35,573 bases of DNA from Blattamonas nauphoetae (GCA_033064195.1 JARBJD010000537.1:1-35573); one strand, 5' to 3'. Shown: positions 10,598-21,187, numbered from the stretch's first letter. Numbers and translations are program-made. The notes: generated from the letters alone by a model not told the origin.

Positions 10598-11187
10598 TTT
10601 GTTGCAATGACTTGGATTTCACCCATTGCCCGGTTTTATGAACTCCCTCGGCTCCCAAATAGGAGACTGGACATTGGACTGGACATTGCCACCTCGACTG
10701 GACACAGCTTAACAGGCCAAGATAGCTTATCGTCCACAGTGAGCAGTCTTGTCTGCCATCGCTCCACGCCGTCTTCCATCCCTCACGTTGATGAATATCT
10801 TCTACCGGCTGTTTATGTCATCTGTACTGTGCAACCTTACTGAAGAAGACCAGTTCTGGTGAATGAAATGATCGTAGAGTTCTCCATCGAAGTACTGTCT
10901 CAGTTTCCAGTTCGTTCGTTCCCAAGGATATGTCTGCTGATGGTTATTGGGAGGAGGATGGAAAGAACACAGCGAACGCGAACACCCTGCTCTTTTCATC
11001 TCTCTCGTTCGCAGAATCCCTCCAAATCACATCATGCTCCTTCTCCTCCTCGATGAATGACTCGATCCTTCTGGATAAACTCAGAATCTGACGCTATCTT
11101 CGTTCTTTTCGTTTCTAGCGCACATTCCTCTCTCATGAAACTTCACCATCGATCTTTTTTCTCTCGATAGTTTTTCATAAAATTAAA
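10598..11187. other. No confident gene
   Basis: Short minus-strand protein-like snippets occur (SFINVRDGRRRGAMADKTAH; RTNWKLRQYFDGELYDHF) but no continuous frame and no recognisable domain. It is probably decayed host coding sequence. Confidence 0.35.
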
Positions 11188-11570
11188 TCAATGACAAAAT
11201 TGACGAAATGAGCTGAAATTACTTGATCTCGTTGGCAGGGCCGTAAAATGGATCTGCAGATCAAGATAACACCTTTCATGATCTATTGAGGGTCTACGAC
11301 ATTTAAGCTTCATTTTCCGGTCGTTTAAAGGTGGATTGGATAACCCAGAGGGGAGAGAACGATCAGACACAATTTCAATGTGGTGAGGAGAATTTGTGAT
11401 GATACCGCCCGTGAAAACCTTCCCCGTGGCTTCTGCTTCATTTTCACGGAAATGGTAACCATCCGCCAACTGGAGGACAGAATTGGAACGAGCACTGATT
11501 GAACGAGCACGATCATAAGGTATCCGGGAATTTGCCGTACTTTCACTTCATTGCTGGTCATCTTGATCAC
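11188..11570 (-). pseudogene. Unrecognised minus-strand fragment
   Basis: One frame opens with MTSNEVKVRQIPGYLMIVL and a second overlapping frame continues with DGYHFRENEAEATGKVF and later SNPPLNDRKMKLKCRR. Together they look like one coding sequence with a frame change near 11460. No family is recognised and no catalytic motif is seen. Confidence 0.3.
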
Positions 11571-11650
11571 TTATTGGTCATTCCATATGAACGAATCATC
11601 CCAAGTTACGCTAAGTTGGATTCCAATGAAAAAATGAAAAGTGTCCTTGT

Positions 11651-12985
11651 TCAGAACTCCCAAAGTGGTGAAACATGAAAGTAGCATTCACCAAGCGATG
11701 TAAAAAGTGATCGTTGTGTGTTTATCTTCAGATGTTGTGGAGTTTGAGAAACGAAAGGAATTGATGAGCCTGGCTGAATCACAGCGACAAAAACGGTGAG
11801 GTTGGGAAAGAGGTATGTGAAGATGAGGAGGAGTGGTGTTTTGCCAATAAAAGAAGAATAGAGTTCACTTGACTTGAATCTCATTCGACGACTGGACAAC
11901 ACTTGTCTGCGATGGAGGCAAAGCAGAGAGTTTCATGGTTGTGTAAAGTGACTGGTGGGTGGAGATAAGTTAGAAAGCGAGGAGGTGGGAGTGAGTGGGC
12001 GTCGATTGACAGCAATGATGGAGAAACTGTCTGAGTGGCAAAATCGTTGCTAAACGCAATCCGAAACTCAGTTGAGGCCGAAGATGGAATTGAACACGTT
12101 TCATCTGAGTGTTTGATTGTCTTTTGCTGCAAAATACTCGCGTCAAGAAGAGCCGGTGGTTTTCAACGAAGAAACAGTGAGAGATCGTGATTGAATGAGG
12201 AGGAATGAGTAAATGTAGACCAGTGATGTCAGTCAGAGATGGGACTGCTTGAAGCGCGTAGGATTTCTTATTATCTTCTCCGTTTGCAATTTCAGCGGAA
12301 AGCGTGGCGATGATCGGCTTGAACTCATCGTCCAGCAATTTCATTCTGTGTAGAACGCACAGCGTATTCGCAGCTGTACGTTTACTGTCCTCAAAAGCCT
12401 TCCTCGTTCACGACTGTAAAATTCTTGGTAAATTTCCAGAATCTTCCTTTTTGTCAAAAACTGTGTGCGATTCGTTGTCCGGTATCATCAGGGCGCCAGC
12501 GAGGATAATATTGTGCAACGTTGTGACGAATTCATGTGTGATGTCCATGCTAGGGTGTTCAAGCAAGCAGATGAGGACAGGGAGAGTGGGTGGTTTGACG
12601 AGGTGAATCTTTTCGTCAGTTGTTCCTTGAGACAAGTCACATATCGAAACGAATGTTTCCTCAACAACACTATGCATGGACGTCTCCAATTTTTCATTGA
12701 TTGGCAGCAACATTTGGAGAGTCTTGATGTTCGAACTCAACGGTGGCAGCGTCGATTGTGCTGAGAGAGCTTGTTTGACCTGGTCCGCTGGGCCAAGAGC
12801 ATGACTTCGTTTCACTGAGACATTCGGGTGTGATGGAGTGCGATGTAGTGATGTGACTGGGGTGGATCCTTGCGTCTTCTATTTTGTCTTCGGTGCCGTA
12901 GAAGTCTTTAGTTTAGCCTGATTCGCAGCAGCTACTTTGGCTTTCGCTTTGGTTGGAGGTATTATCCATGAGTAGATGGAGGATG
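11651..12985 (-). pseudogene. ARM/HEAT-repeat-like protein with basic N-terminal linker, decayed
   Basis: From the 5' end the minus strand reads an Ala/Lys-rich linker (KAKAKVAAANQAKLKT), then a Ser/Pro-rich basic stretch, then helical repeats (EETFVSICDLSQGTTDEKIH; PVLICLLEHPSMDITHEFV; KAFEDSKRTAANTLCVLHR; FKPIIATLSAEIANGEDNKK). The alternation of short hydrophobic helices and the closing AVPSLTDIT-type helix resemble ARM/HEAT repeats, the fold used by many scaffold proteins. At least three stops or frame changes interrupt it, including a TAG in the linker and one after LPRILQS. The 3' part (11651-11900) reads FKSSELYSSFIGKTPLLLIF in a further frame. Which ARM family it belongs to cannot be told. 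Confidence 0.45.
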
Positions 12986-13181
12986 ACACGGAGGATGAGA
13001 ACGGATCGGCCCTCATGACGGAGGATTAGGATTCGATGACTCTGGATAGAATCAAGATACGTCTCTCCACAATAGTCTAGACACCATGTCGGTCCAGTAT
13101 TTAGTAAAAAGCATGGAACTCTCTGTAAGTACAGAATGGTAAAGGCAGTAGGATAAAGGTGTGGTGAAAGAACATAGACGG
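12986..13181. other. Gap between two minus-strand genes
   Basis: It holds the 3' flank of the LCAT-like gene and the possible promoter side of the ARM-like gene. No motif stands out. Confidence 0.4.
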
Positions 13182-14920
13182 CTAAAAAATGTCGGGAGGG
13201 TTGAGTGAGTCATCATATTCCATTTCCTCGGCAGTTGCCTAGGCAATGATGTCCAAAATACGGGCAATGGGGACGGCATCTTGAAGAATGCCTATGTGGT
13301 CACAGCCACGGTATGTGTGGAACTAAACGAGCGAGGTGTCTCTCCACCAGTGGGGTGACTGCGAAGGACGAGAAAAGAGGGGAGAATAAGGCGAGGGAAG
13401 GGAGAGCAAGAAGAATGGCAAGAAAGGGCACAGAGAGAGATGGATCGGGAAAGAGACACACTACTGAGTGAAACAGTCGGAACTGTGCCATCACCATCCA
13501 TGTAGTAATCAGAATGCGTGTCTGACGACCAGCGCTGACTGGTTGCATTCAGAATCACACCGGCAGTGGCATTGATACCTAACGACGATGAAGAAGATCA
13601 GAAAAGAAGGAAACACGAATGATGGGCAGAAAAGGCAAGATAAACGGAGAATGATGGAGAGAGCATGGGAATGGCAGAAACAGGAGGAATACAGACCAAT
13701 CGAGTACATCACGTGTGTCATCACCTTCGGTAGGACGAGAGGCTGGTCGGTGTTGTTTCGTGTGCGTTGGACGGCTGTCTTCACACAGGCCTTGCCTGCC
13801 TTGTTGTCAGTCCACGTCATGTTCTTCATTATGATTTTGCACACATTGTCACCTTTACAAGATGGGAGAGATGGGAGAGTTAGAGAAGGAGAGAGTGGGG
13901 GAAGGGAGGAGATGACAGAGGAGAGACGGGGAGAGGATTGTGGGTGATTTGAAGATGTGAACGAAAATGGTCAATAAGATGAAGGATGAAGTGGAAAGCA
14001 CACTTATGAGCCGGACAACGACGCAGTCGTCGTCGAAGGTGTTCTTGTTGGGGATCATCCAGTGCAGAGAGGCGCGATCCCGTGTCAGAATGTTGATGGT
14101 TAATGCTCCTATCTGCGACGGAAAGAACGACAAAGAATGAACGAGTACAACAGAAAAATGGTGTGAATCATCAAAAATACCTAAAGAAGGCTCAGCTCTC
14201 CCAGCATACCCATGAGAACAGTCACTTTCGTGGTGACGCTGAAAACCCATCCGCCATTGGAGCACCACCGAAGGGAGCACCCGAAGTGATGACAGCAAAG
14301 ATGTATGTGTCTATCCAGGACTGGTCCACGACGCTACTTGTCAGAAAGCGGTGGGTGACAATGTCATCCGTACTGTGCCCGCACAGCACGACGTTCTTTT
14401 TGTTGTTTCTGTGAGGAATGGGGAAGAGGGGGACACACGCGCGGAAGGCGGGTTCGACTAGCGTTTTGAGATCTTTGTCAGACGGAAAGGTTGGGTTGTC
14501 GTTGACATTGACGAGTCTCCAATCATACTAACCTAGACGAGAAAAGAAGTATGAAGAAAAGAAAGAATGAGAGAGATTGAGGGACACACAGGGGCAGCGT
14601 TCTGATACTTCCGCTCGACATAGCCTGCTTCGGAAAGAGCTCTCGTGAGTTTGTCCAGTCAGCTGTTGAGGAAATTGGCGCCCTATAGGAACAGAAATGA
14701 GAGTGAAGGAGAAGTTGGGAGGAATGGACGACAGTGATGGAGGATGAGGGGGATGAAAAGTGGGTAGAGGCACACAAACAATCTGCCGAAGTCTTTCACA
14801 TGAACGTTGAAATGGGTACTGTCAGATTGGTCATGGCTGTTGTGTTGAACGTTTGTCTGATGTTCTTCATCCATCCCGTGGAAATGACAACACAGGCGAA
14901 GTTTCCATCACGTGAAATGA
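13182..14920 (-). pseudogene. LCAT/PDAT-like acyltransferase gene, multi-exon, damaged
   Basis: Lecithin:cholesterol acyltransferase relatives move or remove acyl chains of phospholipids with a Ser-Asp-His triad. In order the minus strand shows: DSTHFNVHVKDFGRL (near 14800); exon 14590-14682 with LTRALSEAGYVERKYQNAAP; exon from 14527 opening YDWRLVNVND, then KNVVLCGHSTDDIVTHRFL with the nucleophile Ser, then ITSGAPFGGAPMA; an exon with RDRASLHWMIPNKNTFDDD; an exon with DNVCKIIMKNMTWTDNKAGK; SDYYMDGDGTVPTVSL carrying the GDGTV Asp; and a last exon with HIGILQDAVPIARILDIIA. The introns are GT-AG. Lesions include an in-frame TGA in the 14590-14682 exon, a frame change after GGAPMADGFSASPRK, and a TAG in the last exon. 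The usual GHSMGG is GHSTDD here, which would damage the oxyanion region. Confidence 0.75.
14528..14589 (-). other. 62-nt GT-AG intron in the LCAT-like gene
   Basis: The donor is GTGTGTCC after GCTGCCCCT and the acceptor is CTAGGTTAG before TATGATTGG. The join gives AAP-YDWR, exactly the conserved LCAT block, at phase 0. This supports the intron strongly. Confidence 0.75.
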
Positions 14921-15885
14921 TCGAACGGAAAAGCTACAATGAGGGAAGGAAAAATGATGGAGAGGGAGAGATCGAACCTCTGATGGCAGGGGGAAGGCGA
15001 GGTTGGGCGAGAGAGGAGTGAAGACGTGTGGGAGGGGTGCTTGGTCAACGAGGATGCAGATATGCTGACTGAGAGATGTTCAAAGAGATGCAAAGATTAG
15101 AGGGCAGAGCACACCGAGTTTTATCTCACTTCTTTTCTTCACAGCCTGTGATGGGGGGAAGCACTGAGCTTTTCTCAGCTGAGGGAAGGGATGTTGGAAG
15201 GAGAAAGTGTTGAGCACTGTGAGGATGTCTTGCTGGGAGAGAGAGATAGAAGAAAGAAAAAATGAGCATACAGGTGAGATAGAGGAGGAACAACGCGAAA
15301 AAACGACGGAGAAGCCAAATATGTTAGATTGATGTGAGATGACAAAATAGAGAGAACATACTGTATCCAGAATTCTGATGGGAATTGTATTCATGACAAA
15401 ACTGCAGTAGACAGACAGCGAAATCGGAAAACGCCCTTTTCAGAAAATCTCTGACAGAATATCACAATTATGGTTCGATCACACCACATCGGACAGTTGA
15501 GCAGTCTTGGAGATCAAAACTTCAAGAATCTCAATTAAAGAATACATATCATCTCAATTTGTGAAGGATTTACGGATTTTGAGAAATTGTCCATTCTTGG
15601 TTTTGAACGATGATGTCAAAAATAGTGTCCCAAATGATTGTGCCGATTGATCTGTCAATGCATAGACTTCAATCCATTTTTGGATTAGATTTGATCGAAA
15701 AATGTAAGAATTAGGTCCAAATTTCATCAAAATCGAAGAAGAAGGAAATGTGTGTTTTTGAGGTCAAAAGTGATTTATACCGGACTAATGGTGAACCTCT
15801 GAAATATCGGTAATCGTTTTCTATACTACTCTTCTCTCATAAATCGTGTCGACTCCATCGTTCTGCTGCTTACCTTCTTATTACC
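14921..15885. other. No confident gene
   Basis: The first part may hold 5' exons of the LCAT-like gene (a Phe/Ser-rich minus-strand frame at 15080-15394) but no conserved block is seen. From about 15400 to 15880 the sequence is AT-rich with no frame of note. Confidence 0.4.
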
Positions 15886-17054
15886 TTGCGAAATCGCAAT
15901 TGGAACGATACCCCAACCCACCAGGACGCCATCTTTGCGAATGACTTCTCAATTCTGAAACACGTCGTCCCTGTCATTCATTCACAAGGCACATCAACTG
16001 AAAAGACCTTCCAGTCATTGGACATTACATCAGACTCTGATTTGTCGAAGCTGGTGAACACGAAGCCAGTTGAGATGCTCAGTTTCATTCTCTCCGCGTT
16101 GTTCACTCTTGATCCAGGAACTCAGCAACAAATCATTGCCCATGCTGTTTCGCGTGGTACAGCATTCAATGTCCTTGCTGCGGTCAATTCTCTCGGCCAT
16201 ATCGTCGGAAGATCGATCACCAGAATTCTTTCTCGTCCATTCAACAAACCAGCTGCCCGCTTTGCTCTTCAATCCGTGAGGAATGTTGTTGTCCAGCGCT
16301 TTTTTGATGTCGTCGGTTTGCCGAGCCTTGCTGCGACTTGTTAAATTCAATTCAGTCCTCCAAATCCTCAACGCCCTCTTTCCTCTTCGTCTCTCACTCT
16401 TTGCCAAATTGCCGGCTGTTCCAGCTGATGTTACCCATCAACAGTCCATTACTGGCCGAATGCAGATCGATTCAGATATTGACAGCGTGAAAACGTTCTT
16501 CGCGCTTCAGAAGCACTTTGTGGAGATGCAAACCAACTTCATCATCTTTCGTCAACACTCAGCTGTTTGTTTCTTCCCTTTCTGTCAATGGCCATCCCAT
16601 CAATGTTGGCGAGCAGTTTGATTGCGAAGAATTCTAATCCCGAATCTTCGATCGATAAGAACGTGTACTTGTCGTCGGAAAGCTTCCAAATGTCGTCAAA
16701 CGTTTGTATATGGCATCCCAGGACAGAACTGTCCGTCAGTGTGGGCATCACACTCACAGCATGCAGCCCTTCCACATCATCCTACTGGTCAATCACGGCA
16801 ATCTTTTGGATGCGTTTCGAGCGGCTCAAAAACCATCAGAGATGAGCGACAAAGAGACCTTCCAATGCTGTCAGTGTGGACAGAGTTGTGAGAAGTTGCG
16901 ACTGGAACAGTTTGAGACACTTCCAAACACACTCCTCGTCCAACTGAACCCAATCCACACAACCTCTTCCGACTTGTTGGTGTCATCGTTCACTCTGGAA
17001 CACTCCAAATCGGGCATTACTGCTCGTTCATCCACAGCACTGCACGAGGATTAA
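15886..17054 (+). pseudogene. Ubiquitin carboxyl-terminal hydrolase (USP, peptidase C19) remnant
   Basis: USPs remove ubiquitin with a Cys-His-Asp site and a zinc-bound fingers region. The upstream part (15886-16344) is helical (VEMLSFILSALFTLDPGTQQ) and may be the protein's N-terminal extension. Then a changed frame gives VGEQFDCEEF-SRIFDR near 16600-16650, which matches the G-x-Q-x-D-x-x-E-F box. Next comes a frame at 16704-17054 with LLVNHGNLLDAFRAAQ, FQCCQCGQSCEKLRLEQF and LPNTLLVQLN, which matches the zinc CxxC knuckle and the LP-x-x-L-x-x-L-K-R-F strand of USPs. The catalytic Cys box (GNTCY-like) and the His box are not found. At least three frame changes or stops are present, so it is a fossil of a host gene. 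Confidence 0.6.
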
Positions 17055-17075
17055 AGAATGACAATGACATAACAT

Positions 17076-17112
17076 CCGCACGAAACCCGAAATTCGCACG
17101 TAACCCAAAATT
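17076..17112 (+). repeat. Doubled terminal motif, likely left end of a second pogo-like element
   Basis: CGCACGAAACCCGAAATT is followed directly by CGCACGTAACCCAAAATT. A doubled AACCC-containing motif is also the layout of the inverted repeats at 7392 and 9395. No matching right end is seen. Confidence 0.5.
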
Positions 17113-17221
17113 GCCAGTGTTCTTTCAATGGAGATTCGATTGTTCAAACTTCATATTTTGCTCCCTACAGGTCAAATATCATTTTCCTTTTTGTTCAGAT
17201 GTTAAGCATTAACATTTCCAT

Positions 17222-18183
17222 ATGGTGTCGTTCGCTTTGAATTCTAAAATCAAGGTCGATAAGAAGTTGTTTCATTTTGAAAAAGTTATGGTTCAGATGT
17301 CGGATCCTTGTCTCAGTCAATCCAACATTCATCGCATATTGGCCACAGCAGACGTAAGATCCGACCACGGTCCAGCAGAAAAAGCAGCGTTTATCGTTTC
17401 AACAGAACATGTCGTCCAAAAAAAACCCTCGCTCAAGAAAATGGAATAAGTGAAGCTGCCAAAACCCGTGGAAAGTCTGAATTGGAGAAATGATGTGATG
17501 TGGTCATTGATGGACATCCACCAAAACTGAATCGTCAACAATCGCGGGAATTAGAGAATCGGATTACTCACCATCTCGCTCATGGTGGCGACGACAGAAA
17601 GCCAGGAGTCCTTGGGATTGTATGTCTGATTTTCATTTCTATGGTTCAGGCTAATAAATACGACGAAGAGATCGAACCAGAAGAACAGCAAACGAATCCC
17701 CTCAACAGACAATAGCTCGACAGATGGTTGACAAAGTCCTCGTGTTTCAATGGATCAGCACCAACCATACTTGAAAAGGCCAGAATCAACGTGGATGACA
17801 AAACGATTCGAGTGCATCCGAAATCTGAGCCGCCACCAATGATTTCCGATGTTGCCCGCGTTGCAAACGCATCCCTTCTCGTGACCGTGTGCGCTGATGG
17901 ATCGTAAATCACACCGCAACTCCTCTGGCCAACGAAAAGTCCTGTGGCCGAGTTTTCAAATTTAAAAACATTCAACATTGATTGTGCATATCAGGGCGTC
18001 GGATGGTCAAATGGGTCCATCTTCGAAGGATACATGAAAAACATTGTTTTTCCAGCGATCGCCTCCAAAAGAACGAAAAAAACTAAAAATGAAATAGCAC
18101 TTCTCCTCCTAGACGGCCATGCCTCTCATACCAATCCTGACATTCTTCAAATTGCAGATGAATGCCGAATCATGGTGATGGGC
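17222..18183 (+). pseudogene. Second pogo-like DDE_1 transposase, decayed and 3'-truncated
   Basis: From the 5' end there is a helix-turn-helix-like block (QENGISEAAKTRGKSELEK), then DGHPPKLNRQQSRELENRI, the GRP-x-L-type DNA-binding signature. Downstream come VANASLLVTVCADGS, TPQLLWPTKSPVAEF, GVGWSNGSIFEGYMKNIVFP, and the second catalytic Asp in ALLLLDGHASHTNPDILQ. The blocks match the transposase at 7592-8851 in order (compare LLLMDGHLTRRNPE) but are clearly diverged. The sequence stops after CRIMVMG, before the third catalytic Asp, and is replaced by a TGATCCCAGT repeat. Several stops and frame changes are present, so it cannot make an active enzyme. Confidence 0.75.
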
Positions 18184-18191
18184 AGGCTTCT

Positions 18192-18232
18192 GATTTGATC
18201 CCAGTGATCCCAGTCGGATCTGATCCCAGTTA
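18192..18232. repeat. TGATCCCAGT short tandem cluster
   Basis: TGATCCCAGT occurs three times in about 40 bp (near 18196, 18205 and 18219), exactly where the second transposase is cut off. It could be the end of another small element or a repair scar. Confidence 0.5.
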
Positions 18233-18853
18233 ATTTCTACAATACTGTTTCGTTTCTTTTCACTATTTTCCTTCTTCAAATATATGATATCTGAATAGAA
18301 AAAAGAGATGAAATGAAAATGTTCATATATCGAACAAAAACAAGTGAACGTTTTTATCGCTTTCATTACGACCGATTGACAATAATTTCAGAGGTATTGA
18401 AGGTGATCCGAAGAACACTCGGTGATTTATTCTTTTTCCTACGGTTTAAATTGATGGTATGTCCAAAACACAAGTGATGAGTGAGAAATGAAAATTTCTG
18501 GGAAAGACAAGCTGAACTGCCTTGGAAGGAAGGAGACCGATTATGGGAGATTGGGATGGCGAATAAGGAGAGCGACTTTGAAAAATTGAAAGCAAGAACA
18601 GCCGAGAGATGCACACTTCTTGGAAGTGCAGCGCGGTTTGGATCGACGACGAAGACGACAGTAGCGACAACTGCACAGTGCGGGAGACGTCGGTGGGCGA
18701 GTGGTGGTGAGTGAGTGAGGGAGATGGGAGGATGAGGAGCATTATTGTTCGGGACGAATCGAGATTTAGGAATGTTTGGTTGGTGATCGTTTTTGGGGAG
18801 GAGAAGGCAGGGATGTTCTTCCGGTTCTCTGTTTACCCAATGAAGTCCATCTC
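18233..18853. other. No supported gene
   Basis: The overlapping serine/proline-rich frames on the minus strand lie downstream of the stop of the small gene at 18854 and look like shadows or old coding debris. No domain is recognised. Confidence 0.4.
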
Positions 18854-19158
18854 TCACTCACGAATCACGGAAATCGCCTTCTTCATCGGCTCTTCCCATC
18901 CGTTCATCGTGATCACCTGAACGGCAATCAAAACATGTCACAAACACAAAAGGAACATACCCGAATCCCATGGATCGATTCTACTGTTTTCTGAACTCGA
19001 TCGTCCACCTCCGCACGAACCATCACGCAGATGCTCGACAGTGACGACGAATCCAAAAGCCCAACCAACAGCACGGTCAACAGCACCAACTGCTCCAGAA
19101 GGTCAATAATCTGGTTGATTTCCCGAACAATAATGTCAAACTGCACGTTATCCGTCAT
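18854..19158 (-). CDS. Small two-exon protein with one hydrophobic helix (about 86 aa)
   Basis: Exon 1 (18961-19158) starts MTDNVQFDIIVREINQIIDL and contains the hydrophobic run LVLLTVLLVGLLDSSSL, a possible membrane or buried helix, then RAEVDDRVQKTVESIHGIR. A 44-nt intron (18917-18960) starts GTATGTTCC and ends TTGCCGTTCAG. Exon 2 (18854-18916) reads VITMNGWEEPMKKAISVIRE and ends in TGA. The total is 261 nt (87 codons) with the frame kept. The start is uncertain because the frame is open further upstream, and a 5' exon may exist. No family is recognised. Confidence 0.45.
18917..18960 (-). other. 44-nt GT-AG intron
   Basis: The donor is GTATGT, the acceptor is CGTTCAG, and phase 0 links HGIR to VITMNGW. 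Confidence 0.5.
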
Positions 19159-19687
19159 CGCAAGATTGACTATCGTTCCTGACACAAAGGGTAGCCATCA
19201 ATAGCCCACCCCCGCCACCCACATCGACGACGGATCCGCTGCCCATGTCAGCAGCCATTTCATCGAGAACGTGATTGAATATGTCACAACTGAAAACAGA
19301 ATGAGAAGAACGTATCAGACTGTTGCATTGCAGGCGAATCAATCACACTATTTGATTCGGAATTCCACTCAACTTCACGTATGATCGCAAAATCGACGAT
19401 CTGACAGAGATATCATGAGAGGGTTCGAGAGAATAGCGATGCAAACTTTTCTTTCCAAAGTTCCTTATTCCAGATCTTCCAGAAACGAGAGATCCGCTTT
19501 TCCATTTATGCTCGTTGGTTCAATTCCATACACTTATCTTTTGTGTCGTGATGACTTTGTTTATAGTGGAGGAGATAAATCGTTCTGATCCCATCGCTCT
19601 TCTCCACTCTTCCTCACTCTTGTTCTCGACCCCATTCTCCTGAAGAATCATTTCGATCGGAATGCTCGAGAATCATCAAAAAATATG
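19159..19687. other. No supported gene
   Basis: It may include 5' sequence of the small gene at 18854. A minus-strand glycine-rich snippet (SGSVVDVGGGGGLLMATL) is seen near 19200-19260 but cannot be tied to a family. Confidence 0.35.
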
Positions 19688-19914
19688 TTTTTCAAAAAAT
19701 TGTGATTTCGAGAGAAAAACATCCCAAACAACCAGAAATGAAACGAGAAAGAAAAATTTTGAACAAGCGTGGAGAAAAGTGGTCGTGAAGTTCGGATCCT
19801 CTAAGCTTAAATGTTAAGGACCTCCTATTTAGGAGCCAAAAATGGGTCTAAAAAGGGGCCAAAACAGACTCCAAAATAGGCACCCCGGCCCAGGATCCTA
19901 TTTTGGAGGTTCGA
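19688..19914 (+). repeat. 227-bp direct repeat, copy 1
   Basis: It matches 20290-20516 with no net insertion or deletion at an offset of exactly 602 bp. Most mismatches are clustered in the right third, around AAAATGGGTC and CCAAAATAGG. It ends with CCCAGGATCCTATTTTGGAG. The repeat carries small dyads such as CTCCTATTTAGGAG. It does not look coding. Confidence 0.92.
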
Positions 19915-20289
19915 AAGGAGAGCTGTCATTTTACATGGGATGATGCACCCGTCTCCAAATTTCGTAAAAATGATGCAGACACAATCAGAATCGAATCCAA
20001 AAGCTCAAATTGGTTAGAATCGTGCTTGGGAGGAGAGTAGTTGTGGTTGATTCGGAGAAAACCATGAAAACCATCAAAAACGCCAAAATAGGAGGTCTTC
20101 GAAAATTCTCAAAATTTTCAGAAAAAAATATTATCCAACAAAACATCCATATTGGTGAAAACTTCATGTCGGAACTATGTCTGGTTGTGGAGATATGATC
20201 AAAACAAGTTTTCCGGATCCTAAGCTTATTATACAGGGAAATCAGTTTTTGACCCTAAATTTCCACCCAGGTCCCCCCAGGATTTTTCA
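19915..20289. other. Spacer between the 227-bp repeats
   Basis: AT-rich, with no gene seen. It contains another GGATCCTAAGCTTA word near 20214 that echoes GGATCCTCTAAGCTTAAATG inside the repeats, so the spacer may hold older repeat copies. Confidence 0.4.
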
Positions 20290-20516
20290 TTTTTCAAAAA
20301 ATTGTGATTTCGAGAGAAAAACATCCCAAACAACCAGAAATGAAACGAGAAAGAAAAATTTTGAACAAGCGTGGAGAAAAGTGGTCGTGAAGTTCGGATC
20401 CTCTAAGCTTAAATGTTAAGGACCTCCTATTTAGGAGCCAAAAATGGGTCAAAAAGAGGCCAAAATATGGTTCCGAAATAGGCACTCCGGCCCAGGATCC
20501 TATTTTGGAGGTTCGA
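20290..20516 (+). repeat. 227-bp direct repeat, copy 2
   Basis: Partner of 19688-19914. Both copies share the opening TTTTTCAAAAAATTGTGATT and the ending TTTTGGAGGTTCGA. Confidence 0.92.
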
Positions 20517-20644
20517 TTTCTACCTCGATGGATACTCGGAGTTGAGACAAACATTTTGGAAAAAAAAGTGGGACCCAAAAAAATTTTGGTTCCGAGAAAT
20601 ATGGGATGGACGGAAAGTGGGGTCCAAAAAATGGGGTTTTCACC

Positions 20645-20684
20645 CCGGGTTATTTTACCCTCGCCGGGTTATTTTACCACTATA
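20645..20684 (-). repeat. Doubled CCGGGTTATTTTACC motif, likely transposon end
   Basis: CCGGGTTATTTTACC occurs twice with a 4-bp spacer and is followed by ACTATA. Read on the minus strand it opens TATAGTGG and holds AACCC twice, the same plan as the inverted repeats of the element at 7392-9436. No mate was found within reach. Confidence 0.5.
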
Positions 20685-20858
20685 CTTACAAGAAGAAAGC
20701 ATATTGGCAGACCGTACTGCCCATATCTCACGTGTTCCTCAGCACGTCAAACATTCAGGATGATGACAAGGTCTAGACGCATGAGATGATCAGAAAAAGT
20801 GACAATAGAGAATACAAAACAAAAAGAGAGCACACTGGTCCCTTCAACTTCTCGTATT

Positions 20859-21187
20859 TCAGTTCAGTTTGATCGTGTCTGACGGAACCTTGATCTTGTG
20901 ATCCAAGGCCTTGAAAAGAAGTGAGAGGGAAATCAGTGAGAGAGAAATAAGAGAAGAGCAGACAATGAACTGAGACTTTAGTATTTTCATGAAAGATATC
21001 ACTTTTCTCTCTTTGTCCTCATCCCGTGAGAAAAATTCTGTGATAACGAGTTTGATTCGCACTGAAATCTGAAATGGGGGAAAGTAGAGAATAGAGTATA
21101 AAAAAGAGCAGACAGATATCTTCTTTATTGATCGAAACCGTTCTGTTCGATCATGTCGATGTCATCCCGAGCCATGATGTCCATTGT
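20859..21187 (-). CDS. 3' exons of a small host gene, unrecognised
   Basis: Three exons join in phase. Exon 21139-21187 reads TMDIMARDDIDMIEQN. Exon 21003-21061 reads RIKLVITEFFSRDEDKERK. Exon 20859-20909 reads ALDHKIKVPSDTIKLN and ends in TGA. The exons total 159 nt, 53 codons. The introns are 77 nt (21062-21138, GTTTCG to ATTTCAG) and 93 nt (20910-21002, GTGATA to TTTCAAG). The 5' end is unresolved: an acceptor-like CTTTTAAAG precedes 21187, but no in-frame donor was found upstream. The protein is charged and lysine-rich with no known domain. It appears undamaged, unlike most neighbours. Confidence 0.45.

Noticed and set aside
13182-18183. Alternative genetic code explaining in-frame stops
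   Set aside because: TAA, TAG and TGA all occur inside the decayed genes and frame changes accompany them, while intact genes end in the same codons.
18192-18232. TGATCCCAGT cluster as right end of the second pogo-like element
   Set aside because: It does not match the doubled AACCC motif at 17076 in either orientation, so it is more likely unrelated sequence at a truncation point.
19688-20516. Long terminal repeats of a retroelement
   Set aside because: The spacer is only about 375 bp, no gag or pol-like sequence is present, and no TG...CA ends or primer site are visible.
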